The notes: a model not told the origin generated them from the letters alone. A DNA stretch of 64,000 nucleotides from Polaribacter sp. L3A8 (GCF_009796785.1 NZ_CP047026.1:1-64000), one strand, 5' to 3'. Counted from the stretch's first letter, positions 1 to 8,833 are shown. Made by a program: numbers and translations.

Positions 1-14
1 TTTTATACTGAATT

Positions 15-23
15 TTATTCACA
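15..23 (+). promoter_or_regulatory. Single DnaA-box-like 9-mer upstream of dnaA
   Basis: TTATTCACA matches the DnaA box consensus TTATNCACA and lies about 75 bases before the likely dnaA start. Only one such match was noticed, and only 14 bases lie to its left in this window, so it may be an autoregulatory box or the edge of a box cluster that continues outside. An origin cannot be claimed from it. Confidence 0.35.
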
Positions 24-99
24 TTTTTGTACCACCTTAAAATGGGTCTTGAAAGCCTTTTTTAAACCCTTTATAATAACAAAAAATTCGCTAAAATTA

Positions 100-1527
100 A
101 TGAATGTAACCGCTGACTCTGTTTGGAATGAATGTCTGTCCTTTATAAAAGACAACATAAAACCGCAAGCGTATAAAACTTGGTTCGAACCAATAAAGCC
201 AGTTAAACTTTCAGGAGAAGCGTTAACGATTCAGGTTCCGAGTAAGTTTTTTTATGAATGGTTAGAAGAGCATTACATTAAATTGTTGCGTGTTGCATTG
301 GTAAGACAATTAGGCAATGACGCTAAATTGATTTACGATGTAAAAATGGAAAACAATTATAGCAGTAATAGACCGCAAATTGTTAAAATTCCGAGTTCTA
401 ACAGAGATCCATTAAAACCACAAAGAGTTACAGTTCCTTTAGAATCTAATAAAAGAGAATTAAGAAATCCGTTTGTAATTCCAGGATTACAAAAAGTAAA
501 GATAGAGTCTCAATTAAACCCAAATTATAGTTTTGCAAATTTTATAGAAGGAGATTCTAATAGATTGGCACGTTCTGCTGGTATGGCTGTAGCTAATAAA
601 CCAGGTGGAACCTCTTTTAACCCATTGTTAATATATGGTGGAGTAGGTTTAGGGAAAACACATTTAGCACATGCTATTGGTGTTGATATTAAAGATAAAT
701 ATCCAGATAAAACAGTATTATATATTTCTTCAGAAAAGTTTACACAACAATTTATAGACTCTGTAAAATCAAATACAAGAAACGATTTTATTCATTTCTA
801 TCAAATGATTGATGTGTTACTTATTGATGATGTACAATTTTTATCAGGAAAAGCAGGAACACAAGATGTTTTTTTCCATATTTTTAACCATTTACATCAA
901 AATGGAAAACAGGTAATTTTAACTTCGGATAAAGCGCCTGTAGATATGCAAGATATAGAACAACGTTTATTATCTCGTTTTAAATGGGGGTTATCTGCAG
1001 AGTTACAAGCACCAGATTACGAAACTAGAATTTCTATTTTACAAAATAAATTGTATAGAGATGGTGTAGAAATGCCAGAAGATATTGTAGAATATATAGC
1101 AAAAAATATAAAATCTAACGTTAGAGAATTAGAAGGTGTTGTTATTTCTATGATTGCACAAGCTTCTTTTAACAGAAAAGAATTTTCTGTAGAATTAGCA
1201 AAACAGATTGTAGATAAGTTTGTAAAAAATACCAAGAAAGAAGTTTCTATAGATTATATTCAGAAAGAAGTTTCTAAATATTTTGATATGGATGTAGCTA
1301 CTTTGCAATCTAAAACCCGTAAACGTCATATTGTACAAGCACGTCAATTAGCGATGTTTTTTGCAAAAAGATTAACAAAAACTTCATTGGCAAGTATTGG
1401 TAATCAAATTGGGCAAAGAGATCATGCAACCGTATTACATGCTTGTAAAACGGTAGACAACTTAACAGAAACGGATAAGCAGTTTAAAAAATACGTAGAA
1501 GATTTAACTAAAAAGTTGACTTTCTAA
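100..1527 (+). CDS. dnaA: Chromosomal replication initiator protein DnaA
   Basis: Binds DnaA boxes and opens the origin in an ATP-dependent way. The start is placed at ATG 100 (MNVTADSVW...), because related proteins begin just before the SVWxxCLxFIKDNI segment; the in-frame TTG at 49 would add 17 residues unlike the family. The product is 475 residues. Domain I comes first, followed by a linker. The AAA+ domain has Walker A GGVGLGKT near residue 180 and Walker B LLIDD near 240. The C-terminal box-binding helix-turn-helix carries the signature region around IGQRDHATVLHA. It stands first in the window, which fits a contig numbered from dnaA, and is followed by its own terminator. Confidence 0.98.
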   Translation: MNVTADSVWNECLSFIKDNIKPQAYKTWFEPIKPVKLSGEALTIQVPSKFFYEWLEEHYIKLLRVALVRQLGNDAKLIYDVKMENNYSSNRPQIVKIPSSNRDPLKPQRVTVPLESNKRELRNPFVIPGLQKVKIESQLNPNYSFANFIEGDSNRLARSAGMAVANKPGGTSFNPLLIYGGVGLGKTHLAHAIGVDIKDKYPDKTVLYISSEKFTQQFIDSVKSNTRNDFIHFYQMIDVLLIDDVQFLSGKAGTQDVFFHIFNHLHQNGKQVILTSDKAPVDMQDIEQRLLSRFKWGLSAELQAPDYETRISILQNKLYRDGVEMPEDIVEYIAKNIKSNVRELEGVVISMIAQASFNRKEFSVELAKQIVDKFVKNTKKEVSIDYIQKEVSKYFDMDVATLQSKTRKRHIVQARQLAMFFAKRLTKTSLASIGNQIGQRDHATVLHACKTVDNLTETDKQFKKYVEDLTKKLTF

Positions 1528-1563
1528 AAAGACAATTTTCTAGTAACTTATTGATATTTAACT

Positions 1564-1592
1564 TTACGCTCTTAAATTTTTTAAGAGCGTAA
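1564..1592 (+). terminator. Intrinsic terminator of dnaA
   Basis: A 13-base perfect stem (TTACGCTCTTAAA paired with TTTAAGAGCGTAA) with a 3-base loop, starting 37 bases after the dnaA stop. A short T-rich stretch follows. Confidence 0.75.
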
Positions 1593-1623
1593 TTGTTTCT
1601 TACTTTTATCAAAAATTATTTTT

Positions 1624-2076
1624 ATGCAAAAAATATTAATGGTTTGCTTAGGTAACATTTGTCGTTCTCCTTTAGCACAAGGAATTTTAGAGTCTAAAGT
1701 AAACTCTAAAAAAGTAATGGTAGATTCTGCAGGTACAGCAGCGTATCATGTTGGCAACCTTGCAGATAAACGTTCTATAGAAGTTGCTAAAAAATATGGC
1801 ATTGACATTACAAATCAAAGAGCCAGAAAATTTGTTGTAAAAGATTTTGATGAATTCGATATTATTTTTGCGATGGATGATAGCAATTATCAAAACATAC
1901 TTTCTTTAGCCAGAAATAAGGAAGATGAGCAGAGGGTCAGAATGATTTTAAATGAAATAGAACCTAATAAAAACCTGAGTGTACCAGACCCATATTATGG
2001 CGGTAATCAAGGTTTTGAAAACGTATATAAAATGCTAGATGAAGCTTGCAATGTAATTGTTAGTAATTTATCTTAA
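1624..2076 (+). CDS. Low-molecular-weight protein tyrosine phosphatase
   Basis: A cytoplasmic phosphatase of the arsenate-reductase fold that removes phosphate from tyrosine. The P-loop CLGNICRS (residues 8-15) gives the CX5R signature with nucleophile Cys8 and Arg14. The DPYYGG motif near residue 122 supplies the general acid Asp. At 150 residues it is normal for the family. The next gene on the same strand begins 91 bases later. In flavobacteria this order after dnaA is common. The substrate is unknown; capsule or exopolysaccharide kinases are typical partners, but none is in the window. Confidence 0.95.
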   Translation: MQKILMVCLGNICRSPLAQGILESKVNSKKVMVDSAGTAAYHVGNLADKRSIEVAKKYGIDITNQRARKFVVKDFDEFDIIFAMDDSNYQNILSLARNKEDEQRVRMILNEIEPNKNLSVPDPYYGGNQGFENVYKMLDEACNVIVSNLS

Positions 2077-2167
2077 AAACTTTCTGTATTTTTAGCACTA
2101 AAGAAGTGAATATTTCATTTTTTTATTTGTAGAAATCCCTTAAAAATCCATTTATAAAATAGAAACA

Positions 2168-2872
2168 ATGATTGGTAAACTTTATTTAATCCCCACAACT
2201 TTAGGCGATACTGAACCTTTAGAAGTAATGCCATTATCCGTTAAAAAAGTAGTTGAACAAATTGATTATTATATTGTTGAAAATGAAAAATCAGCAAGAA
2301 GGTTTATCAAGAAAATTTCACCAAAAAAATCGCAACCTTCACTTCAGTTAATGTTGTTAGATAAATATGCCGAAGAATTAGAAACCTCTAGATATTTAGA
2401 TGTCTGTAAAGAAGGAATCAATGTTGGTTTACTCTCTGAAGCAGGAGTGCCTGCAATTGCAGATCCTGGCGCAAGTATTGTAAAATTAGCACACGAAAAT
2501 AATATACGTGTAATTCCTTTGGTAGGACCATCATCTATTTTAATGGCAATGATGAGTTCTGGAATGAATGGACAAAATTTTGCTTTTAATGGGTATTTGC
2601 CTATCGATAAATCGGATAGAAAGAAGGCTTTAAAAGATTTAGAAAAGCTTTCTATAGATAAAAATCAATCACAGATTTTTATAGAAACACCTTATCGAAA
2701 TGAAAAAATGTTGGCAGATTTAAAAGCAATTTTATCACCAACTACTAGTTTGTGTATTGCAGCAGATATTACATTACCATCAGAATATATTAAAACCATG
2801 ATGGTAAAAGATTGGAAACACCAACAACCAGATTTACATAAAAAACCTGCTATTTTTATAATTCAAAAGTAG
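2168..2872 (+). CDS. SAM-dependent methyltransferase of the tetrapyrrole methylase / RsmI-like family
   Basis: The N-terminus GKLYLIPTTLGD and the segment LLSEAGVPAIADPGASIV match the tetrapyrrole-methylase fold, to which RsmI (2'-O-methylation of 16S rRNA C1402) belongs. At 234 residues it is shorter than typical RsmI. It reads IPTTLGD where RsmI proteins have VPTPIGN. It is therefore more likely the shorter Bacteroidota paralogue with an unassigned target than RsmI itself. Family assignment is firm and substrate is not. It converges with the next gene across a shared terminator. Confidence 0.85.
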   Translation: MIGKLYLIPTTLGDTEPLEVMPLSVKKVVEQIDYYIVENEKSARRFIKKISPKKSQPSLQLMLLDKYAEELETSRYLDVCKEGINVGLLSEAGVPAIADPGASIVKLAHENNIRVIPLVGPSSILMAMMSSGMNGQNFAFNGYLPIDKSDRKKALKDLEKLSIDKNQSQIFIETPYRNEKMLADLKAILSPTTSLCIAADITLPSEYIKTMMVKDWKHQQPDLHKKPAIFIIQK

Positions 2873-2910
2873 TTACTGTTTTATTTATAATTTCTGTAAA
2901 AATAGAAAAT

Positions 2911-2949
2911 AACAAAAGGCTTTATGTATCATACATAAAGCCTTTTGTT
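2911..2949. terminator. Bidirectional terminator between convergent genes
   Basis: A near-perfect inverted repeat with 19-base arms (AACAAAAGGCTTTATGTAT and its complement) and almost no loop. It is centred between the methylase stop at 2872 and the leftward gene stop at 2992. Flanking A and T runs allow it to work on both strands. Confidence 0.85.
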
Positions 2950-2991
2950 ATTTTAATTATATTTGGAAACACTATTGCTTATTAAAGAACT

Positions 2992-3612
2992 CTAAGCTAT
3001 CGCGTTTTGGTCTGCTTCTATATTAGAAACATCATAACCACCAAATTTTCTTAAGTAAGACTTAATTGTAGCTCCGTAAGCATCAGAAAAACCTTCAACT
3101 CCATTACTTCGTAAGAATTTTTTTACATTACCTGCACCGCTTAAATGAGCTGCAGCTAAGATACCAGATTCGGTAATTTTAACACCGTTTATGATTTTAC
3201 CAACAGAGCGTCTAATATCTTTTCTTAAAATCCATTTATTTACTTTACACAAAGCGATGAATGCTTTTTCTTGTAATTCTGGATTTTTTAAAAAGGCTTG
3301 AGTGTTGTAGATTTTTAATCTGTGTAAAGTAGTTCTACCAAATTGATATTTTCCTAAATATCCTAATGTGTTAACTACTGTGTACTTTCCTTGAGACTCT
3401 TTAAAAGCCAATGCTTCTTTAAAACCTACAAAATCTTTTTGTAAATAGGGTATGTTATAATCTACAAATTTTGGAAAGGTAATTTTGTTGTTAGTACCTA
3501 TTTTTTTATCAATAGATGTTGCATTGATAAATCCTAAAAATACGATACTTAAAAATAAAAACTTTTTGATAAATGTATATTTTCTGTTTTGCGGGTGCAA
3601 AGGTATAATCAA
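2992..3612 (-). CDS. Lysozyme-fold peptidoglycan hydrolase-like exported protein
   Basis: The 206-residue product has an N-terminal hydrophobic segment (residues about 15-32), consistent with export. A lysozyme/transglycosylase-like core follows, containing ALAFKESQGKY with a candidate catalytic Glu72 and then GYLGKYQFG. Similar Bacteroidota proteins are often labelled LysM or peptidoglycan-binding, but no LysM repeat is visible here. It precedes two other envelope genes on the same strand, including the transglycosylase mltG. Enzyme activity is inferred from the fold-type motif only. Confidence 0.7.
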   Translation of the reverse strand: MIIPLHPQNRKYTFIKKFLFLSIVFLGFINATSIDKKIGTNNKITFPKFVDYNIPYLQKDFVGFKEALAFKESQGKYTVVNTLGYLGKYQFGRTTLHRLKIYNTQAFLKNPELQEKAFIALCKVNKWILRKDIRRSVGKIINGVKITESGILAAAHLSGAGNVKKFLRSNGVEGFSDAYGATIKSYLRKFGGYDVSNIEADQNAIA

Positions 3613-3649
3613 AAAACAATTATCCTGATAATCAATATGTTAAAGTTTA

Positions 3650-4552
3650 CTAAAAATACAGATAATGAAATTTAATACCTTTTTTGGTGTTAATTTCAAT
3701 AGTCGGAGCGGGTATTTTTATGAAGTTAACAACAGAAAAGACAGATTTTAAGAATTCCGAATTTGTCTTAATTTTTGTTAAATCTAAGTCTAAACTTAGG
3801 TAGAATTGTCTGTAAGGATTGTGTAGTGTTGTGTTTGCAGCATTTGAGTTTCCAAAAAGCATGCCTTCTGCTCCGTAACCAAAAGCAACATTTAACCATT
3901 TCGGAAACGTACTTTTCTTGTTAAAAGACCAAATATTGGCAGAAAGCCAATACGTTTGTCCATTATAATCTTTTAAGGCTTGCTGTAAATAGTTTTCACC
4001 TAACGTATTTGGTCGTTGTTTTGCAAATTCTGTTTGATGAAAAGAGTATTTTACGGTAATACGTTGCTCTCCCCAAAGTAATTCTTGTCCTACTAATAAA
4101 CCCGTTCCTGTGGCATTCGCTAAAATATCTCCTGGTGATGCTCCCCATTCTTCAGAAAAACCATCTAAAATTTCTACAGCAGTTAAAAAAGCAAAACCAG
4201 AGGTTGCCCCGTAAATTAATTGATTCTTTTTAGAAACTCCGGCCCAATCTAATGCTTCCATACCAATTTTACCAACATAGTAAGAAGTCATCATATGACC
4301 AACTTTATCCATTTGCTTCCAATCGTTATTATCGTTTTTTAAATGAAAACCAGAACGCGGATACTCTTTATACCAAAGTTGGTTTAAAGCAATTAAGGCA
4401 CCACCCGTCATTACACTTTCTGTAATTATAATGGCATTTCTTCTTTTGGTATTTAAGGTGTCAGATTTTTTATAAAATGATGCGTTTTGTGCACACAAAG
4501 AAAATGTAGAAAACAATAGTATAAAACGGAAAATTATTTTTTTGCTTTTCAA
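3650..4552 (-). CDS. DUF2279 family exported protein
   Basis: A signal peptide ending near SLCAQ is followed by the DUF2279 core: a predicted transmembrane helix (MTGGALIALNQLWY), the MDKVGHMMTSYYVGKIGMEAL block with a conserved His, and EEWGASPGDILANATGTG. DUF2279 proteins are poorly characterised envelope proteins, and the His/Asp pattern resembles membrane-bound hydrolase-like families. The C-terminal half (from about residue 165) looks like outer-membrane beta strands. It lies 17 bases downstream of mltG in the same direction, so the two are probably co-transcribed. The function is unknown. Confidence 0.75.
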   Translation of the reverse strand: MKSKKIIFRFILLFSTFSLCAQNASFYKKSDTLNTKRRNAIIITESVMTGGALIALNQLWYKEYPRSGFHLKNDNNDWKQMDKVGHMMTSYYVGKIGMEALDWAGVSKKNQLIYGATSGFAFLTAVEILDGFSEEWGASPGDILANATGTGLLVGQELLWGEQRITVKYSFHQTEFAKQRPNTLGENYLQQALKDYNGQTYWLSANIWSFNKKSTFPKWLNVAFGYGAEGMLFGNSNAANTTLHNPYRQFYLSLDLDLTKIKTNSEFLKSVFSVVNFIKIPAPTIEINTKKGIKFHYLYF

Positions 4553-4569
4553 ACCTAATTATTTAAGAA

Positions 4570-5598
4570 CTATCTATTAATTCTTTGTTTGTTCATCCAG
4601 CTATGGTATTTAGCGGCATTTCTATTATGTTGCGCCAGTGATTTAGCAAAAGTATGATACCCGATTTTATCTACACTTGCACACATATAAAAGTAATTGT
4701 GTTTTTGGGCATTTAAAACGCCATCGATGGCAGATATATCTGGCATTGAAATAAGGGTAGGAGGTAATCCTTTATATTTATAAGTGTTGTAAGGAGAGTT
4801 TATTTCTAAATCTGCAGTTAATACTCTTTTTACTACATAATCTTGCCCTTTAACCTCTTTAACACAATATATAATTGTAGGATCTGCTTGTAACGGCCAA
4901 CCTTCTTTTAATCTATTTAAGTATAACCCTGCAACAATGGGTCTTTCTACTTTTTTAGCGGTTTCTTTTTGAACTATAGATGCCAAAGTAATTACTTCTT
5001 CTTTTGTTAAATCTAAAGCTTTTGCTTTTTGCAATCTACTTGTATTCCAAAAACGATTGTATTCTTTAAAAATCTTATCTCTAAAATTTTCGGCAGAAGT
5101 AGTCCAATAAATTTGATAACTATTCGGAATAAAAATTTGCAAGACAGATTTCTCCGTTAAGTTATTTTTTGATAAAAAATCGTTGTCTTTAAAAGAAGTT
5201 AATAGCGTAATTGAATCTGCTTCTAATTGTTCTGCAATTCTACCAGCTAATTTTTCTAATGTATCTTGGTTGTTAAAAGAGAGTTTTACCGGAGTTTGGT
5301 TGCCACTTCTTAATAAATTAACCAAATCATTATTAGACATGCCTTCTTTTAAAACATATCTACCAGGTTTAGGTTTCGAGAAATTTTTCTTAGCAGCTAC
5401 TAAAAGAAAAGTATTAATGTTATTAGAATAATTAGAGATATTTTCTTTAACATCCATCAAACTATCTGAAGAGTATACAAATAGAACTGCGTCTTTGGTA
5501 ATTGCTTTTCCAAATATTTTTTGATAGTAATTGTATCCTATCATTCCACCAATAAAAAGAACGGTCGCTATAACTGCGTATATAAATTTTTTACTCAA
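4570..5598 (-). CDS. mltG: Endolytic murein transglycosylase MltG (YceG-like)
   Basis: Cleaves nascent glycan strands at the inner membrane and helps set their length. A single N-terminal membrane anchor spans residues about 5-23. The catalytic Glu212 lies in IVQKETAKKVERP, and the family hallmark LNRLKEGWPLQADPTIIY follows. At 342 residues it is a normal length. It sits 31 bases downstream of the acetyltransferase gene on the same strand and upstream of the DUF2279 and lysozyme-like genes, making an envelope-biased transcription unit. Confidence 0.95.
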   Translation of the reverse strand: MSKKFIYAVIATVLFIGGMIGYNYYQKIFGKAITKDAVLFVYSSDSLMDVKENISNYSNNINTFLLVAAKKNFSKPKPGRYVLKEGMSNNDLVNLLRSGNQTPVKLSFNNQDTLEKLAGRIAEQLEADSITLLTSFKDNDFLSKNNLTEKSVLQIFIPNSYQIYWTTSAENFRDKIFKEYNRFWNTSRLQKAKALDLTKEEVITLASIVQKETAKKVERPIVAGLYLNRLKEGWPLQADPTIIYCVKEVKGQDYVVKRVLTADLEINSPYNTYKYKGLPPTLISMPDISAIDGVLNAQKHNYFYMCASVDKIGYHTFAKSLAQHNRNAAKYHSWMNKQRINR

Positions 5599-5629
5599 TG
5601 TGTTTTTTTGATTTTTTAGAGTTGCGAAA

Positions 5630-6154
5630 TTACTCTTTTATCAGCTGAAATAAAACTTCATCTTTAAATTTTCCTTCGGATATAATCCAATCTTTCTTAA
5701 CGCCTACTTTTTTAAAATTATGTTTGGCAAAAAGCGACATACTTTTAGAATTCTCAGAAGTGATGTTTGCATATAATTGATGCACATTTAAGTACGTAAA
5801 AGTATAAGTAATTAAAATGGATAAAGCTTCGTAAGCAAATCCTTGTTTTTGAAAGTCTGGATGAATTAAAATTCCAATTCCTGCTCTTTTGTGCATTGGG
5901 TTATAATCGAATAAATCTATCATTCCAACCTGTTTTCTTGTAGCCGTTTCTTCAATTATTAAACGTAATTGTTTTGCCTCGTAAATATCTAAATGAGCAT
6001 TTTCTAAATATTGTTTTAGAATAAATTTAGAAAAAGGAGTTTGTGTATGGCTAATTTCCCAAAAAGATTCATTGTTTTCTATTTGATATAGAAACTCTAA
6101 ATCTTCGGGTTCTAAAGCGCGTAAGTTTATTTTTTTACCGTTTAAAGTCTTCAT
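5630..6154 (-). CDS. GNAT family N-acetyltransferase (RimJ/RimL-like)
   Basis: This 174-residue protein opens with INLRALEPEDLEFLYQIENNESFW, typical of the RimJ/RimL branch. It has the acetyl-CoA binding segment HPDFQKQGFAYEALSILITYTF and the late SMSLFAKHNFKKVG motif. These proteins transfer acetyl groups to N-termini or small amines. The acceptor here cannot be told from sequence. It lies immediately upstream of mltG on the same strand. Confidence 0.88.
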   Translation of the reverse strand: MKTLNGKKINLRALEPEDLEFLYQIENNESFWEISHTQTPFSKFILKQYLENAHLDIYEAKQLRLIIEETATRKQVGMIDLFDYNPMHKRAGIGILIHPDFQKQGFAYEALSILITYTFTYLNVHQLYANITSENSKSMSLFAKHNFKKVGVKKDWIISEGKFKDEVLFQLIKE

Positions 6155-6277
6155 TTTTTCTAAAATTGGTTTTCTTAAAAGAAAATTTAATAAGCAAATA
6201 GATTATAAAATGCAAAATACGGAATTAAAAAATCTTAAACAGCTTAGAGTCGCACAGAAAGACTTTTTAATACTCGT

Positions 6278-7567
6278 TTAACAATCATGATATTCTTTAC
6301 CAAATACTACTTTTTTTCTTGTTACTTTTTCTATTTTTAAAGCGTATGTATCAAAGAGATTACAAGCTCCATAAAAAATAGGGGAGTTTTGTTTTTTTGT
6401 ATTTGTTATTATTTCTAGATACGCACCACCACTTCCTTTTGCTGGTAAAATATTTTGTATACAGAATGAATTTATTTCAGCAATATCAAATATTTGTGCC
6501 GTGTTGTTGCTAGAAAAGCCTATTTTTTTATTTTTATCATCAACCCAAATAATGGTGTTGTTTTTAAATTGAATATTTATTTTTTCTGGTCTGTTTTTTA
6601 TGTTCTTATTTTTCTTGTAATCACCACGCATTGTTATATTTCCTTGTAATAATAAGAAGTTAGAAATAACCATAACTTCTTCGTAACCTTCATTGCGTAA
6701 TAATTCTGGGTATTCTCTTTTATTTTCTATGGATAAAGAAGTATAACCACCATTAAATAGCCAATCACTGTCATACGTATAACAAATTGACAAGTGCATA
6801 CCTTTTAAATTGAAATTTATATTTTTTTGATCTGTTCTTTCGTATCCGTTATTCATTTTACTGCTAGCTAAATCTGTGTTTAAAATTCTCTTTAGCTGTA
6901 TATAACTTTCATCCGTCGCTGTGCTATTAAAACATTGTGTGTAAAAGTGTAGAACTGGAACATCAGTTCTAGCATTATCAAAATAAGCACTAAAATCTTT
7001 TAAGATTATATTTCCAATACGCAGAGGAGCATTAAATTTTAGTAATTTTTGTCCGTATGGCGATTTTTCAAATAATGTATTTTTATTTTTTTCTAATTCA
7101 TCATAAGTAGTATCCCAAGAAATGAATTGTTTGGGAGTAGATTGAATTTCAAAACCAAGGTGGTAGTCGTTATAATTAGACGTTAAGATTCTAAAAGTTG
7201 GTTGATAGTGTTTTCTCCAGATTTCTTTTTTTAAAACGGTTGTTTTTGCAATGTTTTCAAAGAAAATAGGGTCATTAAAATGAAACTTAGTAGATAATTC
7301 CTTATACATTTTACTGAATCCAGTATAGGGAACAGGTATAAAATTTTGATGGTGATCAAAAAGGAAAAGATAGGCCAATTTATTACTTCTAATAGTAATA
7401 TAGGCATATTGTAAATCTTTTAAATGTACGGTACAACTATGTATTCCGCTTGTATCTGTGCAAATAATTTGATTGTTTTTTATTTTAACATTTCCCTCAT
7501 TACTTTCTTTCGGAAATATTATAGAATGCTTTTTTTTGGGATTAAAAAGATTTTTAAAAATACTCAT
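6278..7567 (-). CDS. Hypothetical protein, two similar beta-rich ends
   Basis: Not recognised. The 429-residue product has no signal peptide and no clear membrane segment. The first 110 residues (NNQIICTDTSGIHSCTVHLKDLQYAYI) and the last 110 (NNTIIWVDDKNKKIGFSSN, then AEINSFCIQ) look like two versions of the same short beta-rich module, possibly PH-like. They flank a middle region rich in aromatic residues. It lies in a small non-core block with the 83-residue membrane protein, next to a relic of dapF, which suggests past rearrangement. Coding potential is good over the full length. Confidence 0.6.
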   Translation of the reverse strand: MSIFKNLFNPKKKHSIIFPKESNEGNVKIKNNQIICTDTSGIHSCTVHLKDLQYAYITIRSNKLAYLFLFDHHQNFIPVPYTGFSKMYKELSTKFHFNDPIFFENIAKTTVLKKEIWRKHYQPTFRILTSNYNDYHLGFEIQSTPKQFISWDTTYDELEKNKNTLFEKSPYGQKLLKFNAPLRIGNIILKDFSAYFDNARTDVPVLHFYTQCFNSTATDESYIQLKRILNTDLASSKMNNGYERTDQKNINFNLKGMHLSICYTYDSDWLFNGGYTSLSIENKREYPELLRNEGYEEVMVISNFLLLQGNITMRGDYKKNKNIKNRPEKINIQFKNNTIIWVDDKNKKIGFSSNNTAQIFDIAEINSFCIQNILPAKGSGGAYLEIITNTKKQNSPIFYGACNLFDTYALKIEKVTRKKVVFGKEYHDC

Positions 7568-7620
7568 AAACGGTTTTTGTAATGAATGCTAGTATCAAAA
7601 AAATACGATCTTTTGATTTT

Positions 7621-7665
7621 TTTAACAGTAACTTTATCAATAGCTATCATTTTAAAGAAACAATT
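7621..7665 (-). pseudogene. Short relic of an internal dapF segment
   Basis: Aligns with positions 8329-8374 inside the intact dapF: 41 of 45 aligned bases are identical, with one single-base gap. It lies on the other side of the 83-residue ORF from dapF. It is non-coding and probably a leftover of a duplication or of recombination at this locus. Confidence 0.6.
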
Positions 7666-7915
7666 ATTTCTTTTTTTTATCATTTTCACGAACTATAATA
7701 AAATAGATAACATAAAGCCATCCAAAAGCACCGTGTAATAATGCATAAAGAATAGATTTATTTCTATCCCAAGAAACAACAATTGCAATTACACTACCTA
7801 ATCCAATTCCGTTTTTAAAAAAAGTTTGTTTAATTCCAGAAGCACCATTTGCATGACTAAAACATTCGAAAGAAAATAATAACAAGAAAATTAAAGTCAG
7901 TTTTACTTTAGTCAT
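7664..7915 (-). CDS. Small exported/membrane protein, unknown
   Basis: An 83-residue protein with a cleavable-looking signal (LIFLLLFSFECFSHA), a second hydrophobic stretch (NGIGLGSVIAIVVSW) and a third (LLHGAFGWLYVIYFIIV), ending in a lysine-rich tail. The order resembles small two-helix inner-membrane proteins of flavobacteria. It ends against a dapF relic and begins 17 bases downstream of dapF on the same strand, so it may be expressed with dapF. The function is unknown. Confidence 0.6.
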   Translation of the reverse strand: MTKVKLTLIFLLLFSFECFSHANGASGIKQTFFKNGIGLGSVIAIVVSWDRNKSILYALLHGAFGWLYVIYFIIVRENDKKKK

Positions 7916-7932
7916 TATTATATCATCAATAA

Positions 7933-8703
7933 TTAAAAAGAAATACTCCCTTTAAAAACAAAAGTAGCAGGTCCTTTTAAAAAGACATTTGTATAAACAC
8001 CATTTTCTTCAGAAAAAGAAACTTCTAGATTTCCACCTTCTACAGGTAAAGAAATTAAATTACTAGTTGTTTTACCTGTTTTATGCATGGCAATGGCAAC
8101 GGCTGTAACTCCGGTTCCGCAAGCTAACGTTTCATTTTCCACACCTTTTTCATACGTTCTTACTCTAAAAGTAGTATCGTTTATTTGCTGAACAAAATTT
8201 ACATTACTTCCTGGGGCGTTGTAAGAATATCTAATTTTTTTTCCTTTTTCAAAAACAGGAAATTGATCTAAATCAGCCACTAATTCTACATGATGTTGTG
8301 TACCTGTATAAGCAAAAACCGAGTTTTCTTTAACGGTAACTTCATCAACATCTATCATTTTTAAAGAAACAATTCCGTTGTTAATTTCCGCTAAATGAGG
8401 TCCATCAACAGCAATAAAACTAGTTTTTAAATTAATAATGTCTAAATACTTAGCAAAAGCAACAGCACATCTACCTCCGTTACCACAGAAAGTCATACTT
8501 CCATCAGCATTAAAATAAATCATTTTAAAATCGTAGTCTGCGTCATTTTCAATTAAAATAACACCGTCGGCTCCAACGCCAAAATGTCTATCACAAAGTT
8601 TAGATATCATTGCGATATTTTCTTTCGGAAAAGCTTTAGTTCTGTTATCAATCATAACAAAATCGTTTCCGGTTCCCTGGTATTTGTAAAAGTCTAAATT
8701 CAT
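7933..8703 (-). CDS. dapF: Diaminopimelate epimerase
   Basis: Converts LL- to meso-diaminopimelate for lysine and peptidoglycan synthesis. Both catalytic cysteines are in place: the first in FCGNGGRCAVAFA and the second in ETLACGTGVTAVA. The N-terminus YKYQGTGNDFVMIDNR is the family signature. At 256 residues it is a normal length. It is transcribed leftward, divergent from degP. The spacer between the two holds phased repeats that most likely serve degP. Confidence 0.97.
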   Translation of the reverse strand: MNLDFYKYQGTGNDFVMIDNRTKAFPKENIAMISKLCDRHFGVGADGVILIENDADYDFKMIYFNADGSMTFCGNGGRCAVAFAKYLDIINLKTSFIAVDGPHLAEINNGIVSLKMIDVDEVTVKENSVFAYTGTQHHVELVADLDQFPVFEKGKKIRYSYNAPGSNVNFVQQINDTTFRVRTYEKGVENETLACGTGVTAVAIAMHKTGKTTSNLISLPVEGGNLEVSFSEENGVYTNVFLKGPATFVFKGSISF

Positions 8704-8741
8704 TAGAACAAATATAGGTAATTATTGAATAATTTTTGACT

Positions 8742-8779
8742 GTTAAAAAGCGGTTAAAGTCAGTTAAATTGAAGTTAAA
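8742..8779 (+). promoter_or_regulatory. Four phased GTTAAA direct repeats, candidate operator for degP
   Basis: GTTAAA occurs at 8742, 8753, 8763 and 8774, with spacings of 11, 10 and 11 bases, so every copy faces the same side of the helix. The array ends 26 bases before a TAnnTTTG -7 element. This is the usual layout for an OmpR-family response regulator that binds as a row of dimers. The regulator's identity is unknown. Confidence 0.55.
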
Positions 8780-8805
8780 CAGATTTTTTGAAAATGTTAT
8801 AATTG

Positions 8806-8813
8806 TATATTTG
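8806..8813 (+). promoter_or_regulatory. Bacteroidota -7 element of degP
   Basis: TATATTTG matches TAnnTTTG and lies 20 bases before the degP start codon. No well-spaced -33 TTTG is seen; the nearest TTG is 15 bases upstream. This agrees with an activator-dependent promoter served by the phased repeats. Confidence 0.5.
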
Positions 8814-8833
8814 AGGTATTAAATATAAATATT

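Noticed and set aside
1..99. Replication origin upstream of dnaA
   Set aside because: Only one DnaA-box match is visible, and the sequence to its left is outside the window.
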